DNA from: DASVWZ01 sp963708575 | GTDB lineage: Bacteria; Acidobacteriota; Terriglobia; Terriglobales; Acidobacteriaceae | Length of the DNA stretch: 64,000 nucleotides | Direction: 5' to 3' | NCBI GenBank assembly: GCA_963708575.1 | Contig: CAVPTB010000003.1 | Span: 930,001 to 994,000, forward strand | In this document: piece by piece, positions 1 to 8,071 of the stretch | Numbering within the stretch: position 1 is the stretch's first letter | Layout of the letters: every line of letters starts with the position of its first letter | The notes under the pieces: generated by a model | Databases searched by the model: none | The model's input: the letters and a program-made list of their open reading frames with translations, nothing else | Told to the model about the DNA's origin: nothing | Program-made: the position numbers and the translations under genes

Positions 1-710
1 ATATCTTCCCCTGGCGGCGGGGGTGGCGCACAGAATTCCGCAACGTTCTCTACCACTCGCTCGTCGTGAAACACTCCGTGCAGCTCTTTGCCCGGAATTC
101 GTAAGCCCAGAATCGAGGTGTCTCCGTCGATCTTTGGCGTAATTGTGGGATCGAGTGAATAAAAGGCTCCTAACTCCTTGGCCAGCGCCATCACTCCGCT
201 GTTATCGAACGAATTGGCCGTCATCAGCACATTGGCAATCGTCACTTTCAATCCTTGTGCCTTCAGACGCCGAATTCCCTCGATGGTGCGCTTCAGCGAT
301 CCCGGCAGCTTGGTGATCGCGTCGTGAACCTCAGGGCGATGCGAGTAAACGCTGATCTGCACTTGTTCCACGCCCAATTCGCGGAGCTTCAGGGCTTCCT
401 TGTCACCGATCATCACTCCGTTAGTTTTGATCTTCAGGTTGAATAACAGCCGCCGCGCGAACTCCACCAGATGAAAGAAATCCCTGCGCAACAACACTTC
501 TCCGCCGCTGAAGGTGAGGAAGAAAACTCCGGCATCGGACAGCTGGGTCAGAACTCGCTCGATTTCCGCGGTCGTCATCTCGCCATGATCGTCATGATCG
601 AGATAGCAATGCACGCAACGCTCGTTGCAGCGGTAGGTCAAATCCAGATGAACACTGAGCGGAATGCCCAGGGCCAGAGCCTTCTGGTTCATCTCAGCGA
701 GCAGGCTCAT
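1..710 (-). CDS. Radical SAM (SPASM/PqqE-like) peptide-modifying enzyme, 3' end outside window
   Basis: Reading the minus strand from the ATG at 710 gives an open frame to the window edge, about 236 residues. Residues 28-35 read CNERCVHC, the CxxxCxxC motif that holds the radical-SAM [4Fe-4S] cluster, followed by FSGGEVLLRRD, a glycine-rich SAM-binding segment. A later IKTNGVMI strand and QISVYSHRPEVHD are typical of the PqqE/SPASM branch, which modifies ribosomally made peptides. The C-terminal auxiliary-cluster (SPASM) part would lie beyond the edge, so that assignment is inferred. The ATG overlaps the stop of the PqqD-like gene by four bases (ATGA), which indicates translational coupling. 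It is the fifth gene of the operon that starts at 2596. Confidence 0.85.
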   Translation of the reverse strand, partial: MSLLAEMNQKALALGIPLSVHLDLTYRCNERCVHCYLDHDDHGEMTTAEIERVLTQLSDAGVFFLTFSGGEVLLRRDFFHLVEFARRLLFNLKIKTNGVMIGDKEALKLRELGVEQVQISVYSHRPEVHDAITKLPGSLKRTIEGIRRLKAQGLKVTIANVLMTANSFDNSGVMALAKELGAFYSLDPTITPKIDGDTSILGLRIPGKELHGVFHDERVVENVAEFCAPPPPPGED

Positions 711-979
711 GCGGCGCCTGTGGCGGAACTCGAAGGATTCGGTATGGGCTGGTCTGAAACCAGCAGGACCCCATGTTGTGACAATTCGCTTATGAATTGA
801 TCGGCGTCCCGGGCCGCCTGTTCGCGAGTCACGTCGAAATACTGGCAGATGCGGTGGTCAATAATGTCGGAAAGGGGCGTTCGCCCGTCGGCTGACTGCC
901 AAATCAAGGTTGCGATTTCATTCAGGGTGAAGAAAGTTGAATCCACCGCCGACATGATCATCATTTCGCCGCCAATCAA
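707..979 (-). CDS. PqqD-like RiPP recognition element
   Basis: Small protein (90 residues from a TTG at 979) with the PqqD fold signature: FFTLNEIATLIWQ, ADGRTPLSDII, then a YFDVTREQAARDADQFI helix and a terminal GVLLVSD strand. PqqD-type domains bind leader peptides and present them to radical SAM or lasso-peptide enzymes. The start is uncertain. The same frame stays open upstream to about 1052 and encodes ISDKYIARSSAIAAR, which looks like the conserved first strand of the family, but no ATG, GTG or TTG precedes it. The real protein may therefore use a rare start codon or be slightly longer than given. The stop overlaps the ATG of the radical SAM gene. Confidence 0.8.
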   Translation of the reverse strand: MIGGEMMIMSAVDSTFFTLNEIATLIWQSADGRTPLSDIIDHRICQYFDVTREQAARDADQFISELSQHGVLLVSDQPIPNPSSSATGAA

Positions 980-1054
980 TCGCGCGGCGATCGCGGAACT
1001 TCGAGCGATATATTTGTCGCTGATAGCGGTTCTCCCTGGGTCTAACCTTTGAGA

Positions 1055-1867
1055 TCAGCCTATTATCTGCCACACTCGTTCGTCTGGAACAAAATACAGC
1101 CGCCGTACGGGAACCTTTTCTACAAACTCGCAGGCTGACGCGAAAAGTCTCTTCACTAACCCCTCATCTTTTGCGAAGAACAGAATATTTCTGAGCAAAA
1201 GCCGAACCGCTTCCGCGGGATCAACATCCTCGATCCAGTTCTCCCTCGCTTTTTCGAGAAAGAAAAGCGCCTTGATGGGTGCGGACTGATTTTCGCCCAC
1301 ACGGGCCAGTTCTCCGGCAAACGGAGTTCCGCAGGCCAAGTAGGCGCCGTTCTCCCTGACCACATAAGAAATTTCGTCGGTTAAAAGGGTTGCGTCCGGC
1401 GGCGCGAGTCGCGAAATCGTGGTCTTTCCTGCGCCTGAAATTCCCACGAACAAAAAGGCGTGTCCGTCCCGAATTGCGCTCGCAGCGTGGGCCAGAAATC
1501 CTCCGCGCGACGCCAAAAGAAGGGTATGCACGATTCGCAGGACCGAATCGATCGCGTATGGATTGTTGGATTGCTTTACGCGGCCACTTGCACTTCGTAC
1601 ATTCCACTGCGCGCGAAAATCTCCCCGCGTGAGTTCCCACTCTTCGTCGGTACGTCTGACTTGCACATCGTCATCAGCCGAGACGATTCCAGCGGGCTCT
1701 ATCAGTTCGACATCGAATTCAAAGTCCGCCCGGCCTTCGGGAAGCACGAACCCGGAATAACGCTCTGCCAGCATCGATCGAAAGTCCGCGTCGTCACTCC
1801 GAATACCGACGGATGTTCCGCCAATCTGAATGATGACAGTCTCCGGCACTGACGAGGCGGAAATCAT
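1055..1867 (-). CDS. HPr-kinase/phosphorylase-like protein (RiPP-associated kinase)
   Basis: 270 residues from an ATG that overlaps the preceding peptidase stop by four bases. The C-terminal half has a P-loop, GISGAGKT at 142-149, followed by LLTDEISYV (Walker-B-like) and GTPFAGELARV, the pattern of HPr-kinase-related proteins found in peptide-modification clusters. The N-terminal half has no family I recognise. Genuine HPr kinases regulate sugar uptake, but no HPr or PTS gene is nearby. The neighbours are a YxxP peptide, a PqqD-like protein and a radical SAM enzyme. HPr-kinase homologues are known to phosphorylate the C-terminal serine of some lasso-peptide precursors (paeninodin type). The peptide encoded here also ends in serine, so that role is a reasonable inference, not shown. 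Confidence 0.82.
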   Translation of the reverse strand: MISASSVPETVIIQIGGTSVGIRSDDADFRSMLAERYSGFVLPEGRADFEFDVELIEPAGIVSADDDVQVRRTDEEWELTRGDFRAQWNVRSASGRVKQSNNPYAIDSVLRIVHTLLLASRGGFLAHAASAIRDGHAFLFVGISGAGKTTISRLAPPDATLLTDEISYVVRENGAYLACGTPFAGELARVGENQSAPIKALFFLEKARENWIEDVDPAEAVRLLLRNILFFAKDEGLVKRLFASACEFVEKVPVRRLYFVPDERVWQIIG

Positions 1868-2409
1868 TTTTGTGAAAGTTGATGCATGGTGGGAAAGCGA
1901 GTCTGGTGTTCAGCAGAGTTGCCTTCACTCCGTCTTCCCAGTAGCTGTCGAGCGCGATATCCGCGTAACACAATTATGCGGAGGACATCGGATTGCGCCA
2001 ATATGCTTGAAACCAGTTTTCTCAGGTGGCCGCACGCATGGCTCGGAACGAAGGATTTTGATCCGCGCGACACAAGTGTGACCCGCCCGATGATGCGATC
2101 TAAAGTTGTGGGAGGGTCCGACGCCGGAAGCGAGTCGCCGCGAGTTAGCCAGTCAGCATGTCCATCTGCATTCCCGGTCTGGATCAACCGGTGAATAAAT
2201 AACCGGCTGCCACAATGCACAACCACAATCTTCCCGGCAGTCAATTCGCTCGACCGAATGGGCTCGATAGTAAGCAGGTCGCCGGGCCACAACACCGGAA
2301 GCATGCTTGCCCCCAACGCTCGCAACTGGACGACATTTCCGGATCGCAGCGAATCCGCCACCAGAGCCAACTTCGCTTCATCCGACGAGCCGGCTTTTGG
2401 GCAACTCAT
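1864..2409 (-). CDS. S26 (SipW/ER-type) signal-peptidase-like protease
   Basis: 181 residues. ALGASMLPVLWPGD carries the serine nucleophile (Ser35) of the S24/S26 peptidases; FIHRLI (His73) and TRGDSLPASD follow, resembling the Ser-His-Asp arrangement of SipW/ER-type signal peptidases rather than the Ser-Lys dyad of LepB. No clear N-terminal membrane anchor is seen, unlike LepB. I place the start at 2409 because it lies seven bases after the stop of the small peptide gene. The frame is open further upstream to 2712, but that stretch is the peptide gene read out of frame. In this operon the likely job is removal of the leader from the modified peptide (inference). Confidence 0.8.
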   Translation of the reverse strand: MSCPKAGSSDEAKLALVADSLRSGNVVQLRALGASMLPVLWPGDLLTIEPIRSSELTAGKIVVVHCGSRLFIHRLIQTGNADGHADWLTRGDSLPASDPPTTLDRIIGRVTLVSRGSKSFVPSHACGHLRKLVSSILAQSDVLRIIVLRGYRARQLLGRRSEGNSAEHQTRFPTMHQLSQK

Positions 2410-2416
2410 GAAATTG

Positions 2417-2596
2417 TCAGGAAGTCTTACGGTTGAAACGGCACTGAAATTCGGTGGGACTGATCTTGCCGCACGAAAGAGCCATGGTTTCGAACACCCG
2501 TTCAAATCGGAAAGAGGGTTTCTCATACCTCTTCTTGCCTGCCGGCTCCGAATCGGGTGACGTCTGCTCGCCGAGCTTGTTCTTCTCGTCCGCCAT
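2417..2596 (-). CDS. Putative RiPP precursor peptide with YxxP leader
   Basis: A 59-residue ORF. Residues 21-27 are KKRYEKP, matching the YxxP leader motif that PqqD-like domains bind in lasso-type precursors. The next part, FERVFETMALSCGK, leads into a C-terminal segment with Cys42 and Cys52 ten residues apart and ends in RKTS. The first 20 residues are hydrophilic and acidic. It is the first gene of the operon, and the peptidase gene starts seven bases after its stop. The ATG at 2596 has no strong Shine-Dalgarno sequence. I infer the core is in the C-terminal 20 or so residues and that the cysteines are candidate cross-link sites. The final product cannot be predicted from sequence. Confidence 0.72.
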   Translation of the reverse strand: MADEKNKLGEQTSPDSEPAGKKRYEKPSFRFERVFETMALSCGKISPTEFQCRFNRKTS

Positions 2597-2886
2597 GTCA
2601 AGTCAGCTGCGGCTCGCCTATTAAGCTCGCCAGGTCGCTGTTGCTCGGCAGTGTATAACAAGTTAACGGATAAAGGGTTACGTTTGTTGGTTCTGCCGCT
2701 GATTCTCCCCAACGCCTTACGGGTCGCTCGAGGCTCTGCTTGCGCTTAAACCGTCTGAATACAGCACATCCAGCCGCTTGCAAATCAGCCTGGCGACGCA
2801 ACTCTTAAGCCAAAGTAGGGTTCTTAAACTTAGACGAATTTAGAGCTTGGCGGGAAGTAGGCTGAGGCTCTAGGGAGAATCGGGCC

Positions 2887-5232
2887 ATGAAGTATCTCGG
2901 GCGTTTATTCCATCTCGGCATTTTTGCGGTACTGCTGCTGGCGACGGCCGCTTGGGCAGACGACCCCCCGGGCCGAGTTGCCCGTCTGCAATATATGACC
3001 GGTTCGGTTTCGGTCCAACCTGGCGGTGTCGATGATTGGGTGCAGGGTTCGGCGAATCGCCCTCTGACCAACGCCGACAACATCTGGGCCGACAAGGACT
3101 CGCGGGCGGAATTGAACCTCGGCACCGGACTCATGCGGATCAGTTCCGAATCCAGTCTTACTCTAACCAATGTGAACAATGACACCGTGCAGGTGCAATT
3201 GCACCAGGGCACGTTAAACGTTCACGTCAATCATCTATACAACGGCGAAATCTACGAGATCGATACTCCGAATCTCGCATTCACGGTCAGCAAGTCAGGT
3301 GATTACCGCTTCGATGTCGATCCCAATGGCGACACCACCATGGTGACCGTACGCAAGGGTGAAGGCGAGGCGACTGGCCAAGGGCCAGCTGTAAAGATTC
3401 ACTCTGGCGAGCAGGCGAGCTTTACTGGTGGCAATTCCCTGGCTCACCAGATTCACGACGCTCCTAAGCCTGACGGTTTTGACGACTGGTGCCGCGTGCG
3501 CGATCAGCGCGAAGACCACTCGGTCTCAGCACGCTATGTTGCTCCTGGCGTTGTTGGATCTGAAGATCTTGATACTTACGGCACGTGGCGCGAAGTTCCC
3601 GACTACGGAGCGGTGTGGGTTCCGACCTCGGTCGCGCCTGGCTGGGCTCCTTATCGCTACGGTCACTGGATTTCGGTCGCCCCTTGGGGCTGGACCTGGG
3701 TCGATGACGCTCCCTGGGGATTCGCTCCCTTCCACTACGGTCGTTGGGTCACGGTTGGCGGATATTGGGGCTGGGCTCCCGGACCCTACTGGGCGCGCCC
3801 CTGGTACTCTCCCGCGATGGTCGCGTGGTTCGGTGGACCGGGCTTCGGAGTGGGTTTCGGCTTCGGTTTCGGTGGGGGCTTCGGTTGGTGCCCGCTGGGT
3901 TGGGGCGAACCGTTCTTCCCGTGGTGGGGACACGGCTTTAGCCGCGGCTACTTCCGCAACGTCAACATCAGCAATACGCGGATCACGAATATCACGAACA
4001 TCACCAACAACTACTACAACCATCCCGGAGTAACGCCATACGGTAACCACGGGCTGGCCAACCCTCGTTTTGCTACTGGTGCGCACAATGGCTTCACCGC
4101 AGCATCCGCGGGGACCTTGCAGCATTCTTTGCCGGTCAATCAGAACATGGCGAGAATTCCGGCGAATGGCTTGCATAACTTGACGGCAAGCGCCAGAGGT
4201 CCCGAAGTCAGTCCGACGCACGAGAGTATGGTCGGGAGATCAGGTTTGGCATCCGCGCGTCCTTCTGGCGCTGCGGCTTCGCGCCCGACGGTCAGCCGGA
4301 TGACTCCGCCTGCCAGCCCGGCTCGCCCGTCTTCCGTATCCTCAATTGCTTCTACTCGCGGACCGGAAACGACGGGTGCGCGGGGATCAGAGACTCCGGC
4401 TTCTCGTGGTTCAGAATCTCCTGCTGCTCGTAACCCCGAGTCGGTTGGATCGAATCGTGGTCCCGAAAGCGCCTCATCTAACGTGGGCCATACGAACGGT
4501 GCACTTCCGGGTCCGGCGGGACGTTCCGTCCCACGGCCTCCGCAAAGTTTGCCTGGCGGCGGATCCAATGTGGCCAACTCTGCTCGTGGTGGAGGCTTTG
4601 GTCAGTCTGCTGCTTCGAGAACGACCGAGCCCTCGCGCTCAGAACCTACTCAGATGGCGATGAATCACAACGTGCCTCGGCCTCCGTCCGCCGGCGGTAG
4701 CCGTATTTCGGAGCCGAACTCGTCCGTCAATTCATCCCGTTCGATGGGAAATAGCGGCGGTTCGCCGATGGGCCGGTCCGTGCCGCGTCCTCCGGAGGGC
4801 AGCATGTCTCGCCCCACGGAGAGCGCGCGCAGCACTTCGCCAAGTTACTCGGGTTCGCCTCGCTCCTACTCGAGTCCCTCATCGAACTCGGGTCGCAGTG
4901 GCGGATACAGTGTTCCTCGCCCGACCGGTTCAGTCAGGCCGGCGCCTAGTTATTCAGCGTCAAGCGGCAACTCAGGACGTTCGGGTTCCTACGGAGGCTA
5001 TGGTGGCAGCAGTAGCTACGGCGGATCTCGCGGATATTCGTCCGGAGGCGGAGCCTCTTACGGTGGTGGACACTACTCCGCGCCATCGCATAGTTCCTAC
5101 GGCGGAGGCGGCGGCAGCTCACGCGGAAGTTCGGGCGGCGGTTTCCACGGAGGTGGCGGCTCGTCCCACGGTGGAGGCGGTTCGCACGGCGGCGGTGGTG
5201 GCTCACACGGTGGCGGTGGTGGACATCGCTAA
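2887..5232 (+). CDS. Secreted FecR-domain / W-rich (DUF6600-like) protein with Gly-rich tail
   Basis: 781 residues. A signal peptide (to about residue 25, ending AAWADD) is followed by a FecR-like domain (roughly 30-160: GSVSVQPGG, NADNIWADKDSRAEL, VRKGEGEA). A tryptophan/tyrosine-rich module follows at about 220-320 (YGAVWVP, YRYGHW, WGWTWVDDAPWGFAPFHYGRW, cut here for length), typical of DUF6600 proteins. The rest, about 450 residues, is low-complexity Ser/Pro/Arg then Gly/Ser/Tyr, ending in Gly-His repeats. A GGGAGA-like ribosome site precedes the ATG and a strong terminator follows at 5254. It is probably an envelope or surface protein; the function is unknown. The FecR part lacks the usual sigma-regulator context. 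Confidence 0.8.
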   Translation: MKYLGRLFHLGIFAVLLLATAAWADDPPGRVARLQYMTGSVSVQPGGVDDWVQGSANRPLTNADNIWADKDSRAELNLGTGLMRISSESSLTLTNVNNDTVQVQLHQGTLNVHVNHLYNGEIYEIDTPNLAFTVSKSGDYRFDVDPNGDTTMVTVRKGEGEATGQGPAVKIHSGEQASFTGGNSLAHQIHDAPKPDGFDDWCRVRDQREDHSVSARYVAPGVVGSEDLDTYGTWREVPDYGAVWVPTSVAPGWAPYRYGHWISVAPWGWTWVDDAPWGFAPFHYGRWVTVGGYWGWAPGPYWARPWYSPAMVAWFGGPGFGVGFGFGFGGGFGWCPLGWGEPFFPWWGHGFSRGYFRNVNISNTRITNITNITNNYYNHPGVTPYGNHGLANPRFATGAHNGFTAASAGTLQHSLPVNQNMARIPANGLHNLTASARGPEVSPTHESMVGRSGLASARPSGAAASRPTVSRMTPPASPARPSSVSSIASTRGPETTGARGSETPASRGSESPAARNPESVGSNRGPESASSNVGHTNGALPGPAGRSVPRPPQSLPGGGSNVANSARGGGFGQSAASRTTEPSRSEPTQMAMNHNVPRPPSAGGSRISEPNSSVNSSRSMGNSGGSPMGRSVPRPPEGSMSRPTESARSTSPSYSGSPRSYSSPSSNSGRSGGYSVPRPTGSVRPAPSYSASSGNSGRSGSYGGYGGSSSYGGSRGYSSGGGASYGGGHYSAPSHSSYGGGGGSSRGSSGGGFHGGGGSSHGGGGSHGGGGGSHGGGGGHR

Positions 5233-5253
5233 AATCTAATGTTGCTCTGGCCG

Positions 5254-5286
5254 AACGCCGCCTAACCAGGCGGCGTTTTCTTTTTT
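5254..5286 (+). terminator. Rho-independent terminator after the FecR-like gene
   Basis: An eight-base GC stem (CGCCGCCT / AGGCGGCG) with a four-base loop is followed by a T-rich run to 5286. It sits 22 bases after the stop at 5232. Confidence 0.85.
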
Positions 5287-5295
5287 GCGATCCGT

Positions 5296-5313
5296 GTAGA
5301 CACGCGTTTCTAC
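5296..5313. repeat. Short GTAGA-type palindrome
   Basis: GTAGACACGCGTTTCTAC is an 18-base inverted repeat with one mismatch. Similar GTAGAG-type palindromes lie at 12333-12364 and 24589-24612, and a weaker relative at 16091-16108, all intergenic. Confidence 0.5.
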
Positions 5314-5466
5314 GTTTCAGCTTGCGGTGCGTCCGCTGTGACTCGCCGCGAACACCAATCGCCGCGCGCTTGCCAACCAACTCCAGCACGTTCCCTGTCT
5401 AACTTTGTATGCCTTTTCTTTCCCCTGCTTGTATACTTCTGTTCCCGAGAAGTTTAGGAGAATTGA

Positions 5467-6060
5467 TTGAAGACGTTCATCGCGGGTTTAGTAATCGGCT
5501 TGATCCTGGTTCCGCTAGCTGTGTACGCTTACTTCGTAACTGGCGACGCCCCGGTCGCCACCTCCGCTTCACCCATGCCTTTCGAAAAGACGCTGGCACA
5601 AAAGGCGCTTAACGCACGGGTCGCGAAAGAGATGCCGAAATCCGTTCCCATTCCTGCCACCGAGCCGAACTATGTTGCAGGAGCGCAGATCTACAAAGAG
5701 AATTGTGCTGTTTGCCATGGCGTGCCGCTGCAGCAGCCAACCGCAATCGCCAAAGGCGAATTCCCCAGACCCCCAGATCTTTTTCGTGGTAAAGGCGTGA
5801 CCGACGACGAGCCAGGCGAAACCTACTGGAAGGTAGCGAACGGAATTCGCCTCACGGGAATGCCAGGATTCTCGCAATCGTTGTCGGAGACCCAGATGTG
5901 GCAGGTTAGCCTGCTACTGGCCAATGCCGATAAACTGCCCGACTCCGCCAAACAGTTGCTGGTCACGGGAGGCCCACAAGGGCCAGCTCCCGGAGGCGCC
6001 GCCCCGCCCTCGGCTTTGCAACCCACGGCCCCAGCATCGCCGTCAACGCCCGCAAAGTAG
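5467..6060 (+). CDS. Membrane-anchored or exported cytochrome c
   Basis: 197 residues. It has an N-terminal hydrophobic segment (residues 4-24), one haem site CAVCH at 80-84 and a probable distal ligand Met132 in GMPGF, giving a class I monohaem cytochrome c. The C-terminus is a Pro/Ala-rich tail. I chose the TTG at 5467 because AGGAG (5456-5460) is six bases upstream and the hydrophobic signal begins right after it. It probably carries electrons in the periplasm. The partner is not visible, since neighbouring genes are unrelated and a terminator follows. Confidence 0.85.
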   Translation: MKTFIAGLVIGLILVPLAVYAYFVTGDAPVATSASPMPFEKTLAQKALNARVAKEMPKSVPIPATEPNYVAGAQIYKENCAVCHGVPLQQPTAIAKGEFPRPPDLFRGKGVTDDEPGETYWKVANGIRLTGMPGFSQSLSETQMWQVSLLLANADKLPDSAKQLLVTGGPQGPAPGGAAPPSALQPTAPASPSTPAK

Positions 6061-6080
6061 GTTGTCTTCTCTGACGAGGA

Positions 6081-6109
6081 ACGCCGCGAAAAAGGGCGGC
6101 GGTTTCTTT
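6081..6109 (+). terminator. Terminator after the cytochrome gene
   Basis: A six-base stem CGCCGC (6082-6087) / GCGGCG (6096-6101) with an eight-base loop is followed by GTTTCTTT, 21 bases after the stop at 6060. Confidence 0.6.
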
Positions 6110-6191
6110 ACTCAACTGGATGGATTGGATCCGCCCCTAGCCACGAAGCGGGCGCAAGACAAAAGGTCATCGATTCCGAATTTCACCTTGC

Positions 6192-6593
6192 TTACTGCTC
6201 CCGAATCAGGCTCACCGCAATGGAACGCTCTCGCGGACCATCCAGCTCAATCAGCACCACGCGCTGCCAAGTCCCCAACACCAGCTTGGCTTTGTGAAAT
6301 GGCAGTGTGACCGAAGTCCCAACCATTGCCGACAGAATGTGGTCCGGCACATGCGCCGGATCGTGAGGGTGCCGGTATCTCAGCTTCGGAATCATGGTTT
6401 CAAAGGCGTCGAGCATATCGAGATCGGTGCCCGGATCCAGGTCCGCCGTGGTGAGCGCCGCAGTCGTGTGCAGCACCAGCAGGTGGCATACTCCAGATGC
6501 CCCAAGTCCGCCTTTTTCGATCGCGGACTCGATCTGTTCCGTAACGTCCACCACTTCCCGCTTTTTGCGGGTCTTGATCGTTATCTGCTGCAT
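6192..6593 (-). CDS. yjbQ: YjbQ / UPF0047 family protein
   Basis: 133 residues, the usual length of the family. Conserved signatures are LHTTAALTT, DPGTDLDMLD, DHILSAMVGTS, and GTWQRVVLIELDGPR at the C-terminal end. E. coli YjbQ has weak thiamin-phosphate synthase activity; the physiological role is not settled. It starts 16 bases after the stop of the MFS gene upstream (6610-7809), so the two are probably cotranscribed. Confidence 0.92.
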   Translation of the reverse strand: MQQITIKTRKKREVVDVTEQIESAIEKGGLGASGVCHLLVLHTTAALTTADLDPGTDLDMLDAFETMIPKLRYRHPHDPAHVPDHILSAMVGTSVTLPFHKAKLVLGTWQRVVLIELDGPRERSIAVSLIREQ

Positions 6594-6609
6594 AAAAATG
6601 CTCTTTCTC

Positions 6610-7809
6610 TCAAGCCCGCTCTACCAGCGCTGAGGCTCTAACTGAATCCCGCTGCAGAAGGTAGAAACTCAGCATCATCAGCGTTCCCGCCAGCGGAATC
6701 ACAAATCCCAGCCGCAAGCTTCCCGATCGTGTAGAAATCACTCCCACTATCCAGGGCAGTGCGGCCCCACCCAGCGTTCCCAACGAAAAGATCACACCAC
6801 TCAACCGCGGGGACATCTTTCCAAACCACTGACTCAGTAGCGAAACGTTGATTGGATAGATTGACGCCAATCCGAGCCCCGCGATCGTCGTTCCCAAAAG
6901 GACAAAGACCATAATTTTTGTTGCCAGCAACACCCCAATCCCAAAGGCGGCTAAAGAGACTCCGACCCTGGCCAGGTCGATCGGACGCACTCTCTTCAGC
7001 ACGAACGGCGCAGTGGTTCGCCCGAACAACAAGGCACCCCAGAAAAACGATGGCGTTACCGCCCAGAAAGATCGCGATCCGGTATCGATTCGGCGCGCAT
7101 ACGATGCGATCCATCCGCCCATACAGGTCTCGGTCCCGACATAAACGAAAAACAAACACGCAATCAGCAGCACTAAAGAGCCGCTCGAAACCCTGTGGAC
7201 CGTGCCGGCAGAACTAACTGTTTTTGTGTGCGTCTCCGAATCTGCGGCGAAGCGCAGGCCGGCGATGCGAATCGCTAGCGCCGCCAGTGCGAAGGCTGTC
7301 GCATTGAGAAATACCGGAGTGTGATGGCTACGTTCCGCGGCCGCTAGAAGAATCGGACAGAACAAGGCTCCCACTCCCCATGACGAGTTCAGCAGGCTCA
7401 GCGCGGCTGCACTGCTTTCCGCATAGGTTCTGGCGATCAACAAGTTCGCACTTGGGGTGGTAAGGCCGAAACCCGCCCCAAAGATGCTCACAGCGATCAT
7501 TCCGCCAATCCAACTAGCGTGGGCCAGAAGCGCAATCCCCGCCGCCATCCCGACGAGCCCGTAAATCAGGGTGCGCCGGTATCCGAACCGCCGTGCCGAG
7601 AGTCCCGATAGCAACATTCCGAACATCGAGCTGATGAACTGAGCGGTAAACAAATGTCCTGCCTGCGCGTCATCCAGAGACCACTTCGCGGAGAGAATGG
7701 GAAGAATGGGACCGAGCAGTGTCATGACGATTCCCGTCAGCACAAAGTCCAGATGAACGTAGGCGATCCCGCTGGAGGGCGCTTTAGTTGTAGGAGCTGC
7801 AGAAGTCAT
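6610..7809 (-). CDS. Major facilitator superfamily transporter
   Basis: 399 residues with about twelve hydrophobic segments. The first loop between helices 2 and 3 reads SARRFGYRRT, the MFS motif A position, and a central polar loop lies near residues 195-210. Overall it looks like the FucP/sugar-type or drug-type MFS families, but I cannot name the substrate. Inner-membrane secondary transporter by family. It precedes yjbQ in the same direction with a 16-base gap. The region from 7810 to 8071 between it and the divergent glycosyltransferase holds no gene that I can support. Confidence 0.85.
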   Translation of the reverse strand: MTSAAPTTKAPSSGIAYVHLDFVLTGIVMTLLGPILPILSAKWSLDDAQAGHLFTAQFISSMFGMLLSGLSARRFGYRRTLIYGLVGMAAGIALLAHASWIGGMIAVSIFGAGFGLTTPSANLLIARTYAESSAAALSLLNSSWGVGALFCPILLAAAERSHHTPVFLNATAFALAALAIRIAGLRFAADSETHTKTVSSAGTVHRVSSGSLVLLIACLFFVYVGTETCMGGWIASYARRIDTGSRSFWAVTPSFFWGALLFGRTTAPFVLKRVRPIDLARVGVSLAAFGIGVLLATKIMVFVLLGTTIAGLGLASIYPINVSLLSQWFGKMSPRLSGVIFSLGTLGGAALPWIVGVISTRSGSLRLGFVIPLAGTLMMLSFYLLQRDSVRASALVERA

Positions 7810-8071
7810 TGGTTAAAACGTTCGTCAGACTTGTTGGTTCAGAGGTAATGAACTGAGTCGCCTATCGATCAGGATATCCCCGATTATAGCTGCAACTCTT
7901 TCCGCGTCATTCACCCATGGAGGCTGCCTGAGCCGCACCCAGTGAACTTCTTTCCGCTGTGATGAAGAGGCCCTATGAACATTTGGATAACCTGGCCAGT
8001 AGCCTTATGATGAAGTGACACGGTAATGGAATTTCGCAGTCGCGTTTCTTAAGTGCTTTCGAAAAACTGGA

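Noticed and set aside
2410..2712. N-terminal extension of the S26 peptidase frame
   Set aside because: This stretch is the precursor peptide gene read in another frame; the peptidase start at 2409 follows that gene's stop by seven bases.
2598..2801. 67-residue minus-strand ORF just upstream of the precursor gene
   Set aside because: Composition is Arg/Ala-rich and shadow-like, there is no ribosome site, and it covers what should be the promoter region of the operon.
3526..4221. 231-residue minus-strand ORF inside the FecR-like gene
   Set aside because: Antisense shadow of a GC-rich coding sequence; Arg/Pro-rich with no family match.
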